Assembly: GCF_019749375.1 (NCBI RefSeq) | Contig: NZ_JACWFE010000001.1 | Location: 496,001 to 560,000 of the forward strand | Origin: Bacillus sp. S/N-304-OC-R1 | GTDB taxonomy: Bacteria; Bacillota; Bacilli; Bacillales; Cytobacillaceae | Direction: 5' to 3' | Length of the DNA stretch: 64,000 nt | Shown here: positions 53,399 through 63,927 of the stretch, piece by piece | Layout: each line of letters opens with the position of its first letter | Numbering within the stretch: position 1 is the stretch's first letter | The notes under the pieces: model-generated | Told to the model about the DNA's origin: nothing | The model's input: the letters and a program-made list of their open reading frames with translations, nothing else | Databases searched by the model: none | Made by a program: the position numbers and the translations under genes

Positions 53399-53698
53399 TC
53401 ACTCGTATTGGGTTTGGAATGCGGATCCTGGTATGGCGCCTTTAAAAAATTCGCAAAGGTCTTCTGCTTGGTGATGGTTATCCAGCTTAAAGGCATGTTG
53501 AACATATTCAATGTCTTCGAGGTCCTTAGGGTCGAGGAGTGTGGAGCGGCCAGTTTGCATACAAACTACAAGAGGTTTTCCAAAAAATAGATTTGTATAA
53601 ACGATCCCAAAATCATAACGCGATTGCTCAGTTGTAAAACCAACAAACCGAACTTTCACATTTTCATGCTCATCATAGAGCTTATCGAATAAGTTCAT
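53399..53698 (-). CDS. DUF3055 family protein
   Basis: 99 residues. FDKLYDEHENVKVRFVGFTTEQSRYDFGIVYTN (about 4-36) and GKPLVVCMQTGRSTLL (about 40-55) match small DUF3055 proteins of Bacillales. Cytosolic, acidic, no catalytic motif. The opposite-strand frame (53294-53590) has no ribosome binding site and was rejected. Function unknown. Confidence 0.8.
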   Translation of the reverse strand: MNLFDKLYDEHENVKVRFVGFTTEQSRYDFGIVYTNLFFGKPLVVCMQTGRSTLLDPKDLEDIEYVQHAFKLDNHHQAEDLCEFFKGAIPGSAFQTQYE

Positions 53699-53851
53699 AA
53701 TACTCCTCCTTTAATTTTAATATTTAGAATATTATTATAATTTAGATTCCAATGTTTTACAAGTATTTTTTGAAATTTCTTTGTTTAAGTTGTCTTTACT
53801 TTTTATTAAATGCTAGAATGAGAGGGAATGGATTAATAATTGGGGGGATGG

Positions 53852-54289
53852 ATGTTGGCAAGCAGTGCATACATAAAATTAGTGCCTTCATCAGAAAAGG
53901 AACAAGTTTCAACAGAAGAAATTAAAGAATTATTTCAATACTTTAAAGAAATTACCTCTAAAACAGGTAACCAAGTCGATTGGCAATACAATGCGGCTGC
54001 TTTTCCTTATGAAATAAAGGAAAAACCAGAGGGGCAAGGGAAATGGTTCTACCTATATTCTAACAATGACCGCTATAATATGATCTTGCTAGGTTTAGGT
54101 AAAGAAATCGTTCAGGAAGAAGACGGCTCAGAACGTGAACAATCTTTTATTCAAATTACATTGCCAGAGTCTGCAACATTTGGGGATAAAGGTAAAGCTA
54201 ATGAATTTTGCCGGTTCCTTGCAAAAAAACTAAAAGGTGAATTACATCTATTTAATGGAAGAATTATGTATTTCTATCCTAGAAAATAA
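53852..54289 (+). CDS. DUF1885 family protein
   Basis: 145 residues. SSAYIKLVPSSEKEQVSTEEIKELFQYFKEI (about 4-34) and ATFGDKGKANEFCRFLAKKLKGELHLFNGRIMYFYPR at the C-terminus resemble DUF1885, a compact FKBP-like fold family in Bacillus. A peptidyl-prolyl isomerase-like fold does not prove activity. ATG 53852 was chosen; the TTG four codons earlier lies in GGGGGGATGG. Function unknown. Confidence 0.75.
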   Translation: MLASSAYIKLVPSSEKEQVSTEEIKELFQYFKEITSKTGNQVDWQYNAAAFPYEIKEKPEGQGKWFYLYSNNDRYNMILLGLGKEIVQEEDGSEREQSFIQITLPESATFGDKGKANEFCRFLAKKLKGELHLFNGRIMYFYPRK

Positions 54290-54300
54290 ATGTAAATAGG

Positions 54301-54322
54301 AGAACAGCAGATGGCTGTTCTT
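54301..54322 (+). terminator. Terminator after DUF1885 gene
   Basis: AGAACAGC...GCTGTTCT hairpin, tail TCTATTTT. Confidence 0.85.
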
Positions 54323-54351
54323 CTATTTTGTACGGCTAAGGGGTGAATATT

Positions 54352-54693
54352 TTGTTAAGAAAAAAGTTACTTTTGATTAGTGTAATGGCACTTGCAGTTA
54401 CTCTAATTTCTCCATTTATTTTTTATTCATATTTTGAAAAAAAGCCTGATGAATTAAACCAAAACATTTTATTTGGAGGCCCCTTTCCTTTTGCTGAACA
54501 GACAGTATCTCTTTCAGAAGCAAAGGGTGATTATCCTTTAGAAGTCAAGTTTGTATCTCCTTTTGAAAAGGAAACAAATTTCAAAGTAACCCCATTTATT
54601 CTATCATTTGTTTGTTTGTTCTTATTTTTATTTGCTGTTTATAGCATTTTCACAAGGTTGATTATTGGCAGACAGTTGAAAGAGCCTAATTAA
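54352..54693 (+). CDS. Small two-helix membrane protein
   Basis: 113 residues with an N-terminal helix (about 5-25, LLLISVMALAVTLISPFIFY) and a C-terminal helix (about 82-103, FILSFVCLFLFLFAVYSIF), flanking an extracytoplasmic loop of about 55 residues. Start TTG 54352; the GTG three codons earlier is within AAGGGGTGA. No family recognised. Terminator follows at 54680. Confidence 0.68.
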   Translation: MLRKKLLLISVMALAVTLISPFIFYSYFEKKPDELNQNILFGGPFPFAEQTVSLSEAKGDYPLEVKFVSPFEKETNFKVTPFILSFVCLFLFLFAVYSIFTRLIIGRQLKEPN

Positions 54694-54708
54694 AATAGGC
54701 TCTTTTTT
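54680..54708 (+). terminator. Terminator after small membrane gene
   Basis: AAGAGCCTA...TAGGCTCTTTTTT. Confidence 0.88.
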
Positions 54709-54739
54709 CCTTCTTTGAAGTACTTCATTATCCCTCTTA

Positions 54740-54982
54740 TTACATGCCGATAACAGCCATTGTAAAGTGAAATGATCCATATAAAGATAAACTTAGTGCG
54801 GTTACGAAAAATGTTTTCCTTATGGATTTAATAATGTAATTTCCAATGATGATGGCTAAATAAAAAAATACGAAAAACATAATCACTTTATAAATAAGCT
54901 GATCGTATTTTGATAACCAATCAATAAAGGTGTAGCCGCTCCAGATCATTAACTGTAGTAGCAATGTAGTATATACCTTCAT
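54740..54982 (-). CDS. Small membrane protein of unknown function
   Basis: 80 residues with two or three hydrophobic segments (about 3-20, 26-48 and 55-78). The longer frame starts ten codons upstream, but GGTGGTGG precedes ATG 54982 at suitable distance. The sequence (KVYTTLLLQLMIWSGYTFIDWL) is not recognised. Monocistronic. Moderately supported because there is no family evidence. Confidence 0.6.
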   Translation of the reverse strand: MKVYTTLLLQLMIWSGYTFIDWLSKYDQLIYKVIMFFVFFYLAIIIGNYIIKSIRKTFFVTALSLSLYGSFHFTMAVIGM

Positions 54983-55236
54983 TTTGTTCCACCACCAGAT
55001 TATTAGTTTCATTTATCTTTATTTTTATGAAAGCTTATATACAAGTCAAGTTCAGCAAGTCCTATGTCTTTGTAATATATGTAGAAACTGCCAATCTTAT
55101 TTTTCATTTTTGTAACATTTAGGTGACAAGTCATTTTTATTCCACTTTTATGATAAAATACTCATTAATATCTAAAAAATGGATGTTACATACAGTTATT
55201 GCTTAAACGATAAAATGGTAAAGTGAGGAGTAGAAT

Positions 55237-55626
55237 TTGAAAGTGTATCCGCTTTTATTCATTGCCTCTCTCTTGTTTATTACCTCCTGCAGTAATTTTG
55301 AAACTAAAGATGAGCTTAATTTGGATAAAAACAGCAAACAAATTATTTTCTTCTCAAATGAGAAAGAATATGAACAGGAAGCTCCTTACTATGATGCGAT
55401 TATTGAATTAAAGAAGGATTTTCCTGATGAAATAAAAAATATGAAAATTATTACTCCAGACATTGCCAAGAAGTATTTCGAAGCATTTGATGTTAAAGGC
55501 AGCCCTGCAATCCTGCTTCTCCATCAGGACAAAGTAGTTGTAAAAATAAATGGCGATATATCTTCTGAACAAATCATACGACCGTTCGCAGATGCTTTAA
55601 ACAATGAACTATCTACTAGTCATTAA
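55237..55626 (+). CDS. Thioredoxin-fold lipoprotein lacking CxxC
   Basis: 129 residues. Signal with lipobox LFITSC (Cys about 18). The mature part has a thioredoxin-like beta-alpha-beta order (QIIFFSNEKEYEQEAPYYDAII, then KYFEAFDVKGSPAILLLHQDKVVVKING) including the cis-proline-type GSPA. The first strand-helix turn lacks a CxxC pair, so redox activity is unlikely. Start TTG 55237 follows GTGAGGAG. Possibly an envelope chaperone or binding protein; function unknown. Confidence 0.72.
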   Translation: MKVYPLLFIASLLFITSCSNFETKDELNLDKNSKQIIFFSNEKEYEQEAPYYDAIIELKKDFPDEIKNMKIITPDIAKKYFEAFDVKGSPAILLLHQDKVVVKINGDISSEQIIRPFADALNNELSTSH

Positions 55627-55630
55627 TATA

Positions 55631-55665
55631 AAAAATCCTTTTCCGAATCGGAAAAGGATTTTTTT
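55631..55665. terminator. Bidirectional terminator between lipoprotein gene and pdhD
   Basis: AAAAATCCTTTTCCG...CGGAAAAGGATTTTT with long perfect arms. Confidence 0.95.
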
Positions 55666-55677
55666 CACTGACATATA

Positions 55678-57087
55678 TTATTTAATAATATGGATCGGGC
55701 TGCCTAGAGCTACCTCTGCAGCTTCCATAGTGATTTCCCCTAAAGTTGGATGTGCGTGAATAGTCATAGCTAAATCCTCTGCAGTCATACCTGCTTCAAT
55801 CGCTAAGCCCAATTCAGCAATCATATCTGACGCACTTGCACCAGCAATTTGAGCACCAATTACAAGGCCATCTTCTTTGCGAGTAATAAGCTTAACGAAA
55901 CCGTCAGTAGCATCTAACGCTAAAGCACGGCCATTAGCTGCAAATGGGAATTTAGCAGCAACAATTTCAATTCCCTCTTCTTTAGCTTGAGCTTCTGTGT
56001 AACCAACAGAAGCAAGCTCTGGATCAGAGAATACAACTGCTGGAATGCCTAAATAGTCAATTTCAGAGCTATGTCCTGAAATAGCTTCAGCTGCAATCTT
56101 TCCTTCATATGAAGCTTTATGTGCTAATTGAGGACCTGCTACAACATCACCAATTGCAAAAATATTGCTGATATTTGTACGGCATTGCTTATCAATTTCT
56201 ATTAAGCCGCGGTCAGTCATTTTAATGCCTACTTGCTCTAAGCCTAATTCATCTGTATTTGAACGACGGCCAACCATAACAAATAGATAATCTGCTTCGA
56301 TTGTTTTCTCTTCACCCTTAACCTCATATGTTACAACAACGCCATTTTCATTTTCTACTACACCTTTTGCTAGTGCTTTCGTAATGATTTCAGCGCCTTT
56401 TTTCTTAAGATTACGCTTAACTAGTGCAGTCATCTGCTTTTCAAAGCCGTTAAGGATTTCATCTGTTCCTTCTAGAATCGTTACTTGTGTACCGAAATTA
56501 GCATATGCACCGCCAAGCTCAGTTCCAATTACACCGCCGCCAATTACAACGATTTTTTCAGGAATCTCTTGAAGAGAAAGCGCTCCAGTAGAATCAAGAA
56601 CTCGTTTAGTATACTTAAATGCAGGAATTTCAATTGGACGTGAACCTGTTGCAATGATCGCATTTTTAAATGTGTATGTTTGCGCAGAGTTCTCATCCAT
56701 AACACGTAGTGTGTTAGCATCAACAAAATATGCTTCCCCACGTACAATATCAATTTTATTTCCTTTTAATAGACCTTCTACACCGCCAGTTAGTTTTTTC
56801 ACTACGCCGGCTTTAAATTCCTGTACCTTGGTAAAATCAACAGTTACATTCTCAGCTGTAATCCCAATTGAATCAGAATGCTTTGCTGTTTCATAACGGT
56901 GTCCTGCAGCAATTAATGCTTTTGATGGAATACATCCAACATTTAAACATACTCCGCCTAAATTTGCTTTTTCAACGATAGTCACTTTTTGACCTAGCTG
57001 TGCGGCACGAATAGCTGCAACATATCCTCCAGGACCTGAACCAATGACAATTGTTTCTGTTTCGATTGGGAAATCTCCTACTACCAT
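55678..57087 (-). CDS. pdhD: Dihydrolipoyl dehydrogenase (E3 of pyruvate dehydrogenase)
   Basis: 469 residues. FAD motif [17 protein letters not shown] (about 17-33), redox disulfide in [13 protein letters not shown] (about 44-56), NAD motif [19 protein letters not shown] (about 182-200) and catalytic HAHPTLGE (about 444-451). Reoxidises lipoamide on E2, also likely shared with other 2-oxoacid complexes. Final gene of the pdhABCD run, three bases after pdhC. Confidence 0.98.
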   Translation of the reverse strand: MVVGDFPIETETIVIGSGPGGYVAAIRAAQLGQKVTIVEKANLGGVCLNVGCIPSKALIAAGHRYETAKHSDSIGITAENVTVDFTKVQEFKAGVVKKLTGGVEGLLKGNKIDIVRGEAYFVDANTLRVMDENSAQTYTFKNAIIATGSRPIEIPAFKYTKRVLDSTGALSLQEIPEKIVVIGGGVIGTELGGAYANFGTQVTILEGTDEILNGFEKQMTALVKRNLKKKGAEIITKALAKGVVENENGVVVTYEVKGEEKTIEADYLFVMVGRRSNTDELGLEQVGIKMTDRGLIEIDKQCRTNISNIFAIGDVVAGPQLAHKASYEGKIAAEAISGHSSEIDYLGIPAVVFSDPELASVGYTEAQAKEEGIEIVAAKFPFAANGRALALDATDGFVKLITRKEDGLVIGAQIAGASASDMIAELGLAIEAGMTAEDLAMTIHAHPTLGEITMEAAEVALGSPIHIIK

Positions 57088-57090
57088 GTT

Positions 57091-58389
57091 TTAAGCCTCC
57101 ATTAACAATAGTTCTGGATCGTTTAATAAACGTTTAATATGATTTAAAGCATTTTGAGCTGTTGCTCCATCAATAATACGATGGTCAAAGCTTAGTGATA
57201 ACGATAATACAGGAGCTGCAACAATTTCGCCGTTCTTGACAATTGCTTTTTCAGCAATACGGCCAATGCCTAAAATTGCAACCTCAGGGTGATTAATGAC
57301 AGGAGTGAACCATTGACCGCCTGCTGAACCGATATTTGTAATAGTGCAAGAAGCACCTTTCATTTCATCGGATGCAAGTTTTCCTTCACGAGCTTTTGTA
57401 GCTAGCTCATTAATCTCATTAGAGATTGAAAAAATAGATTTACGATCAGCATCTTTAACTACCGGAACTAATAAACCTTTTTCTGTATCTGCCGCTATTC
57501 CTATATTGTAATAATGTTTTTGAATAATTTCAAACGCTTCATCATCAATTGAAGTATTTAATACTGGAAATTCACGTAATGCACTTGTTAATGCTTTTAC
57601 CACATATGGAAGGAATGTAAGCTTAATTCCCTTACTTGCTGCCACTTCTTTGAACTTTTTACGATGAGCAACAAGTTTAGTTACTTCGATTTCATCCATT
57701 AACGTAACATGTGGTGCTGTATGTTTGGAATTTACCATCGCCTTTGCAATAGCCTTACGAATTCCGCTCATTTTTTCACGAGTTTCTGGATATTGACCTT
57801 GTAGTACTGGCTTAGCAGCAGGTGCAGCTGTTTCTGCTGTTTCCTGAACTGGAGCAATAGCTTGCTCTTGTACAGCTTCTGCTTGAACTTGACTTCCGCC
57901 ATTTAAGAATGCATCAATATCAGTTTTTAATACTCTGCCATTATTTCCGCTGCCTGAAACTTGGTGAATATCTACACCTTTTTCACGAGCATATTTTCTT
58001 ACAGAAGGCATCGCAATAATACGTCGGTTAGGAGCAGCTTCAGTGTTAGCAGATGGAGTGTCCTGAACTGGCTGTTTTTCAGCTATTTTCTCTTCAGCCT
58101 TAGGTGCTTCTTCATGATGCTCGTCGCCTTTGAATTTTAAATTCTCATAGCCTGGAGCATCAAATGTAATAAGCACTTGTCCAACCGTTGCAACTGTACC
58201 TTCGCCTACCAAAATTTCTTCAACCGATCCAGCAACTGGAGAAGGAATTTCTACTACTGCTTTATCATTTTGCACTTCACATAAAACATCGTCTTCTTGC
58301 ACTTTATCGCCTGGTTTAACGAACCACTTAACTATTTCACCTTCATGGATCCCCTCACCAATGTCAGGCAACTTAAATTGAAATGACAC
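57091..58389 (-). CDS. pdhC: Dihydrolipoamide acetyltransferase (E2 of pyruvate dehydrogenase)
   Basis: 432 residues. One lipoyl domain (1-80, lipoate Lys in [12 protein letters not shown], about 43), an Ala/Glu/Pro-rich linker, a peripheral subunit-binding domain (about 124-165, [22 protein letters not shown]), a second linker, and the catalytic acyltransferase domain with [10 protein letters not shown] (about 402-411). Single lipoyl domain is normal for Bacillus. A hairpin precedes the gene. Confidence 0.97.
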   Translation of the reverse strand: MSFQFKLPDIGEGIHEGEIVKWFVKPGDKVQEDDVLCEVQNDKAVVEIPSPVAGSVEEILVGEGTVATVGQVLITFDAPGYENLKFKGDEHHEEAPKAEEKIAEKQPVQDTPSANTEAAPNRRIIAMPSVRKYAREKGVDIHQVSGSGNNGRVLKTDIDAFLNGGSQVQAEAVQEQAIAPVQETAETAAPAAKPVLQGQYPETREKMSGIRKAIAKAMVNSKHTAPHVTLMDEIEVTKLVAHRKKFKEVAASKGIKLTFLPYVVKALTSALREFPVLNTSIDDEAFEIIQKHYYNIGIAADTEKGLLVPVVKDADRKSIFSISNEINELATKAREGKLASDEMKGASCTITNIGSAGGQWFTPVINHPEVAILGIGRIAEKAIVKNGEIVAAPVLSLSLSFDHRIIDGATAQNALNHIKRLLNDPELLLMEA

Positions 58390-58442
58390 CTAGAATCATC
58401 CTCCTACTAAGTAACTAATTAAGAAAGGATAGAAGTTGGAAT

Positions 58443-58474
58443 GAAGAAAATCGGTACTGTCACCGATTTTCTTC
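58443..58474. other. Hairpin in the pdhB-pdhC gap
   Basis: GAAGAAAATCGGT and ACCGATTTTCTTC form 13-base perfect arms with a six-base loop, in a 129-base gap. It may act as a processing or stabilising element, or a partial terminator, that sets different E1 and E2/E3 levels. No T-run beyond the stem. Confidence 0.65.
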
Positions 58475-58518
58475 TATTTCCACACTCTTCCTTTTCTAGT
58501 AAATGTAATTACCGGTTA

Positions 58519-59496
58519 TTAGAAAGTTAAGACTTTCTTTCCAGTTTCAATAATGTCCTTATAGTTCGGAAGCCATACTGTTTCCGCTTGCGGGAATGCA
58601 AACACGGTATCAGGTGCTGCCACACGAAGTACAGGAGCTTCAAGACTTAAGATCGCACGGTCATTGATTTCTGCAACTACATTTGCAGCAATCCCAGCTT
58701 GTTTTTGAGCCTCTTGAACGACAATAGCACGTCCAGTTTTTTCAACAGAAGCAATGATTGTATCAATATCAATTGGAGATACTGTACGCAAATCAATAAC
58801 CTCTGCAGAATATCCTTCTTTTTCTAATTCTTCTGCTGCTTTTAATGCTTCGTGAACCATTGCACCATAAGTAATTATTGACAGATCAGATCCTTCACGC
58901 TTCACTTCAGCTTTTCCTAAAGGAATTGTATATTCCTCTTCGGGAACTTCTTGACGGAAAGAACGATATAATTTCATATGCTCTAAGAAAATTACTGGAT
59001 CATTATCACGGATAGCTGAAATTAAAAGACCTTTTGCATCGTAAGGAGTTGATGGAATAACAACTTTTAATCCAGGTTGTTGAGCCATAAGTCCTTCTAA
59101 GCTGTCAGCATGCATTTCTGGTGTATGTACACCACCACCGAAAGGAGAGCGGATTGTTACAGGGGCATTATATCTGCCGCCTGAACGATAACGCATACGT
59201 GCAAGCTGTCCGGAGATTGAATCCATTACTTCATAAACGAAACCGAAAAATTGAATTTCAGGTACTGGACGGAATCCTTGTAAGCTAAGACCAACCGCAA
59301 GGCCGCCGATTCCAGATTCAGCTAAAGGTGTATCAAATACACGATCTTCGCCGAATTCATTTTGAAGGCCTTCAGTAGCACGGAAAACGCCACCGTTAAC
59401 GCCCACATCTTCACCGAATATTAAAACATTCGGATCATTTCGCAATTCTGTGCGTAATGCATCAGTAATTGCCTGAATCATTGTCATTTGCGCCAT
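58519..59496 (-). CDS. pdhB: Pyruvate dehydrogenase E1 component, beta subunit
   Basis: 325 residues, closely matching the B. subtilis family sequence. TPP-cofactor and interface segments include [18 protein letters not shown] (about 27-44), [20 protein letters not shown] (about 55-74), [20 protein letters not shown] and [20 protein letters not shown] (about 145-164). With PdhA it decarboxylates pyruvate and reductively acetylates lipoate on E2. Three bases after pdhA. Confidence 0.98.
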   Translation of the reverse strand: MAQMTMIQAITDALRTELRNDPNVLIFGEDVGVNGGVFRATEGLQNEFGEDRVFDTPLAESGIGGLAVGLSLQGFRPVPEIQFFGFVYEVMDSISGQLARMRYRSGGRYNAPVTIRSPFGGGVHTPEMHADSLEGLMAQQPGLKVVIPSTPYDAKGLLISAIRDNDPVIFLEHMKLYRSFRQEVPEEEYTIPLGKAEVKREGSDLSIITYGAMVHEALKAAEELEKEGYSAEVIDLRTVSPIDIDTIIASVEKTGRAIVVQEAQKQAGIAANVVAEINDRAILSLEAPVLRVAAPDTVFAFPQAETVWLPNYKDIIETGKKVLTF

Positions 59497-59499
59497 GGC

Positions 59500-60681
<1,182 letters not shown>

Positions 60682-60853
60682 CTAGATTGCCCAAAACTAA
60701 GATAAAATAGAAAACTTAAAAGAAGTGTATTTCAATAAAACGTCACGAAATTTTTAAATAAATGATAGCCAAATGTATTAAAATGCGGTATATGTTTTCC
60801 ATTATCTCAGTTATATAACGTCTTTAGATGTTAACTCATATTCTATCTTATTC

Positions 60854-60886
60854 TGTATCAATTAAATTTGCAACAATATTGATACA
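60854..60886. promoter_or_regulatory. Inverted repeat upstream of pdhA
   Basis: TGTATCAAT (60854-60862) and ATTGATACA (60878-60886), perfect 9-base arms, 15-base spacer, just downstream of the candidate pdh transcription start. Operator or 5' leader structure; identity unknown. Confidence 0.45.
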
Positions 60887-60906
60887 CATTTCTAATGATC
60901 GTTTTA

Positions 60907-60935
60907 AGTTTAAATCAGCTTTATTCTTACGTCAA
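60907..60935 (-). promoter_or_regulatory. Candidate sigma-A promoter of pdhABCD
   Basis: Minus strand: TTGACG (60930-60935), 17-base spacer, TAAACT (60907-60912). Other weaker TTG/TA-rich pairs occur nearby, so the exact start is uncertain. Confidence 0.5.
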
Positions 60936-60953
60936 CTACCTGATTATAAGTTT

Positions 60954-60967
60954 TTAAAACGTTTTCA
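60954..60967. promoter_or_regulatory. cre-like site upstream of pdh promoter
   Basis: On the minus strand TGAAAACGTTTTAA, the same 14 bases as the SR1 site. Centred about 60 bases upstream of the start predicted from the 60907-60935 promoter, a position used for CcpA activation at ackA and pta in B. subtilis. Confidence 0.5.
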
Positions 60968-61050
60968 TGCTTTTTATTTATTTTCTATATTAATATGCTG
61001 TATTATAATGATAAACAAATCTGTTCTATAAAAAAATGAAACAATACAAG

Positions 61051-61066
61051 ATGTGTTATAACACAT
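61051..61066. promoter_or_regulatory. Perfect 16-base palindrome near intron 3' end
   Basis: ATGTGTTATAACACAT, an exact palindrome, 45 bases beyond the intron 3' end and about 430 upstream of pdhA. Resembles a dimeric repressor operator; regulator unknown. Confidence 0.45.
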
Positions 61067-61148
61067 TTTATGAATTTGTATTTAATTATTATTTCTATAA
61101 GGTCATTACAATCGAGTAGGAGGGAGTGATTAACTCCCGACCTCTCCC

Positions 61149-61182
61149 ACCACCGTACGTACCGTTCGGTATACGGCGGTTC
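61149..61182 (-). ncRNA. Group II intron domain V
   Basis: Hairpin ACCGCCGTATACCG/CGGTACGTACGGTGGT directly after the maturase stop. CGC replaces the AGC triad, as expected for class IIC. Confidence 0.7.
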
Positions 61183-61184
61183 AA

Positions 61185-62447
61185 CTAAGATTGATGACGC
61201 AAAGTTTCGTAACGAGATATCAGACTTTTAAGCCCTTGGGAATTCCAGTAGGAGTTTCCAAGGGTTCTATGTAGTATCGGACTTTTGGAGATTCTCCAAT
61301 AACTCTTCCGTGAATTTCCCCATTCATAAGCCTTTCCTTTCGGAACGCCAAGTCTAATGAGGTTCCTCACCTTTGTACTTGGATTCTTCCAATTCTTCCA
61401 CTGACACACTCGGAGCCTTCTTCTGATCCATGAGTCAAAATCCCTGAACGCGCTTGGCGTATCCGCCAGGGTGAAGTAGCCACACCAACCCATCAGATAT
61501 TGGTTTAGTTTCTCTATCCGATATTCCATGGGATAAGGTTTCTTCCTTGAAGTAATCTCTCGGATTCTATTCTTCATTCGTTTCACGCTTTCTTTGGCAA
61601 TTCGAACTTTAGGTTCTTTATGAAAGGTAAAACTAAATCCAAGAAACTTTCTTTTCCACGGACGGTCTACGGCAGATTTATTCAGATTGACTTTTAGCTT
61701 AAGCTTACCTTCAATAAATTTGGTCACGGAGCCCATGACCCGATTTCCTGCTTTCTTCGTTCTCACATAGATATTGGCATCGTCGGCGTATCGGACAAAT
61801 TTATGACCTCTTTTCTCCAACTCTTTATCAAGTTCATCAAGGACAATGTTAGAGAGTAGAGGACTGAGAGGTCCTCCTTGCGGAGTTCCCTCTTCACTGG
61901 TTGTCGTAATGCCATTTATCATGATTCCCGATTTCAGGTATTTACGGATTAACTTAAGCAGGCGTTTATCTTCGATTCGTTTCGCTAGCGACCCCATCAG
62001 TTTGTCATGGTTTACTCTGTCGAAGAATTTCTCCAAGTCGATATCAACCACCCAACGATAACCTTCCTGTATATAACCTTTTGCTTTCCTAACTGCATCA
62101 TGTGCACTTCGATTTGGTCGAAATCCATAACTATGGTCTGAGAACATCGGGTCATATATAGTGGTTAAGACTTGGGCGATAGCCTGTTGAATGAAGCGAT
62201 CTATAACGGTAGGAATACCTAATAGACGCACACCGCCGTCAGGTTTTGGGATTTCAACCCTGCGGACTGGTTGCGGTTCATAGGTTCCTTCAAGAAGCTC
62301 CATTCTCATGGATTCCCAGTGCTTCTTAATATGCGCTCGCAGGTTTTGTACGGGCATACCATCTACACCATGGCTTCCTTTATTCCGTTCCACCCTTTTC
62401 AGGGCGGAGGTTAGGTTTTCACGTGACAGTATTCGTTCCATCAACAC
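61185..62447 (-). CDS. ltrA: Group II intron reverse transcriptase/maturase
   Basis: 420 residues, complete. RT domain blocks: KGSHGVDGMPVQNL (RT0/1), IPKPDGGVRLLGIPTVIDRFIQQAIAQVL, YGFRPNRSAHDAV, active site FVRYADDANIY (YADD, about 217-227), and KRKFLGFSF. The C-terminal maturase (X) domain covers about 300-420 with GWCGYFTLADTPSAFRDFDSWIRRRLR. No HNH endonuclease, as usual in class C. Start GTG 62447 (MLMERILSREN) after AAAGAGGCG. Intact frame suggests the intron is still active or recently arrived. Confidence 0.95.
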   Translation of the reverse strand: MLMERILSRENLTSALKRVERNKGSHGVDGMPVQNLRAHIKKHWESMRMELLEGTYEPQPVRRVEIPKPDGGVRLLGIPTVIDRFIQQAIAQVLTTIYDPMFSDHSYGFRPNRSAHDAVRKAKGYIQEGYRWVVDIDLEKFFDRVNHDKLMGSLAKRIEDKRLLKLIRKYLKSGIMINGITTTSEEGTPQGGPLSPLLSNIVLDELDKELEKRGHKFVRYADDANIYVRTKKAGNRVMGSVTKFIEGKLKLKVNLNKSAVDRPWKRKFLGFSFTFHKEPKVRIAKESVKRMKNRIREITSRKKPYPMEYRIEKLNQYLMGWCGYFTLADTPSAFRDFDSWIRRRLRVCQWKNWKNPSTKVRNLIRLGVPKGKAYEWGNSRKSYWRISKSPILHRTLGNSYWNSQGLKSLISRYETLRHQS

Positions 62448-63000
62448 TTGTTACGCCTCTTTCCGTGAACAACGATTCTTCTTATGCCAGTTCTGCTCCA
62501 CCATCTTGAAGTCCCCCATGGGATTCACCATTTCCTCCATCAAGCATGCCTTGTCGGTTATCTGTGTTTCTTGCAGGTAACTGAATGCCAAGATGTTGTT
62601 CTCTCCTAATTGTTCAGCCCTTCCCATTCTTCTCGAGTTCGAATGGTACTATGGCATCTGCTGACTTCTGATTGTTCAGCTATCCATCACTGGATAAGTT
62701 ACCAAGTGTACTTGGCTTATCAATCAGACCTCCCCAGGTAAGAGCGTAGTCTTTCCCTCCACCTATCTGCTTCATTTACTACATACAACCTTCGGCAGAA
62801 AGGGCTTTGTTTTGTTGTGCAAACTCACCCAATTGTATATAGCCTTATATGAAGTTCGTGTTCCTCAGACCGGAGGTTTGCCGCTCGCTTCCTTCAGATT
62901 CCACGTCACCGTGGACACCCTTGCGTTAAGCTAACTGTTACTTCTGCCTTCACAGTTCGGGACTCGCACCCTATAGACTACGCCCATGCTGGGCGCACAC

Positions 63001-63031
63001 AAAAAAGGCAGCATTCACTGAATGCTACCTT
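63001..63031 (-). terminator. Terminator after ykyA (intron insertion target)
   Basis: AAGGTAGCATTC.../GAATGCTGCCTTTTTT on the minus strand; the intron starts two bases beyond the T-run. Confidence 0.9.
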
Positions 63032-63037
63032 AGCTCT

Positions 63038-63706
63038 TTAGTCATCTATTTTAACGTCAAGTTCAGATTCATTATAGAACGATAACTTTAACTCATTGTA
63101 TTGTTTAGTCTTCTCATTAAATTTTTTATTGGCTTCAATGATTTTTCCGTATGCAGCATTAATTTTTGTAATTTGCTCTTCCAATTGAGTTAATTGAAGA
63201 TCCTTTTGCTTAAACATCGCATAAAGTCCTTTATCAAGTTCAATAGCTGCTGCATAGTTCTCGAATAATTCCTCATGAATGGAATATCTCTCCATCATAA
63301 TATTATATAATTTTTGAGACATTTCCTTAAGTGCCGGATCATCAATTTCTTCAATTAACGGCTCTATTGTTTTAAATTCATTTTCAGACGCTTTAATACT
63401 TTCTTCTTCTTTCTGCATATGTGCTTTTCTTTGGTCAACAATTTGCGTAGCTTCATCTGACAGCCTGGAAATTTCATCATATTCTTTTAAACCAAGAGAA
63501 ATAATTTTTTCATAGACTACTTTTTCTTTTTTCTCTAAATCAACGAGTGGGTCTTGCTGTTCTTCAAATACTTTTTCTGCTGCCACTACGTTTTCCAAAA
63601 CTTCATACACTTTTTCTACAGGAGTGGTACTACTCACACATCCAGAAATGATAGTAAATATACTAAGACAAAATATTAATAGAAGACTTCTAAAAAAGAC
63701 CGGCAC
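63038..63706 (-). CDS. ykyA: YkyA family lipoprotein
   Basis: 222 residues. Signal with lipobox FTIISGC (Cys about 22), then a long helical, coiled-coil mature region (about 30-210) rich in Glu and Lys. Matches YkyA, a putative cell-wall binding lipoprotein lying upstream of pdhA in B. subtilis. Start GTG 63706 follows AAGGAGG; the 20-codon longer frame lacks a ribosome binding site. Confidence 0.88.
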   Translation of the reverse strand: MPVFFRSLLLIFCLSIFTIISGCVSSTTPVEKVYEVLENVVAAEKVFEEQQDPLVDLEKKEKVVYEKIISLGLKEYDEISRLSDEATQIVDQRKAHMQKEEESIKASENEFKTIEPLIEEIDDPALKEMSQKLYNIMMERYSIHEELFENYAAAIELDKGLYAMFKQKDLQLTQLEEQITKINAAYGKIIEANKKFNEKTKQYNELKLSFYNESELDVKIDD

Positions 63707-63835
63707 GTCATAAACCTCCTTAATTTGGAACAATTTAACTATAACCGCTGTTATGATGTTTGACAATAATCTATCAGCTTGTCTATTAACAACATATTCT
63801 ATTCACTTTTCATTTATGACTTAGGCTATAGCCTT

Positions 63836-63864
63836 CACCACCGAAAACAATTATACATAGGCTA
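63836..63864 (+). promoter_or_regulatory. Sigma-K-like promoter
   Basis: CACC (63836-63839) with AC at the -35 core, 17 bases before CATAGGCTA (63856-63864), an exact CATANNNTA match. About 63 bases before the Gly/Tyr-rich start. Confidence 0.55.
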
Positions 63865-63927
63865 TATTAATCGTCCTATAGATAAAGGATTAGGGACGAT
63901 AATCAATTCTTAGGGAGGTTATCCTTC

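Larger units (their letters stand above)
61111..62998 (-). mobile_element. Group IIC intron with maturase gene
   Basis: About 1.9 kb on the minus strand. The 5' end begins GTGCGCCCAGC (62998) immediately downstream of the T-run of the ykyA terminator, the preferred target of class C introns. The 3' end near 61111 follows domain V (about 61149-61182, AACCGCCG.../...CGGTGGTT with an internal loop) and domain VI. The intron-encoded protein gene occupies 61185-62447. The 0.55 kb 5' part (62448-62998) is structured RNA with no gene of its own. Boundaries are estimated by eye to within a few bases. Confidence 0.9.

Noticed and set aside
53294-53590. 98-codon plus-strand frame opposite the DUF3055 gene
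   Set aside because: The minus-strand gene is a recognisable family with its own terminator; the plus frame has neither.
60828-61031. 67-codon plus-strand frame upstream of pdhA
   Set aside because: No ribosome binding site, random-looking hydrophobic product, and overlap with promoter and cre elements of pdh.
62308-62580. 90-codon plus-strand frame in the intron
   Set aside because: Antisense to the start of the maturase gene and to structured intron RNA.
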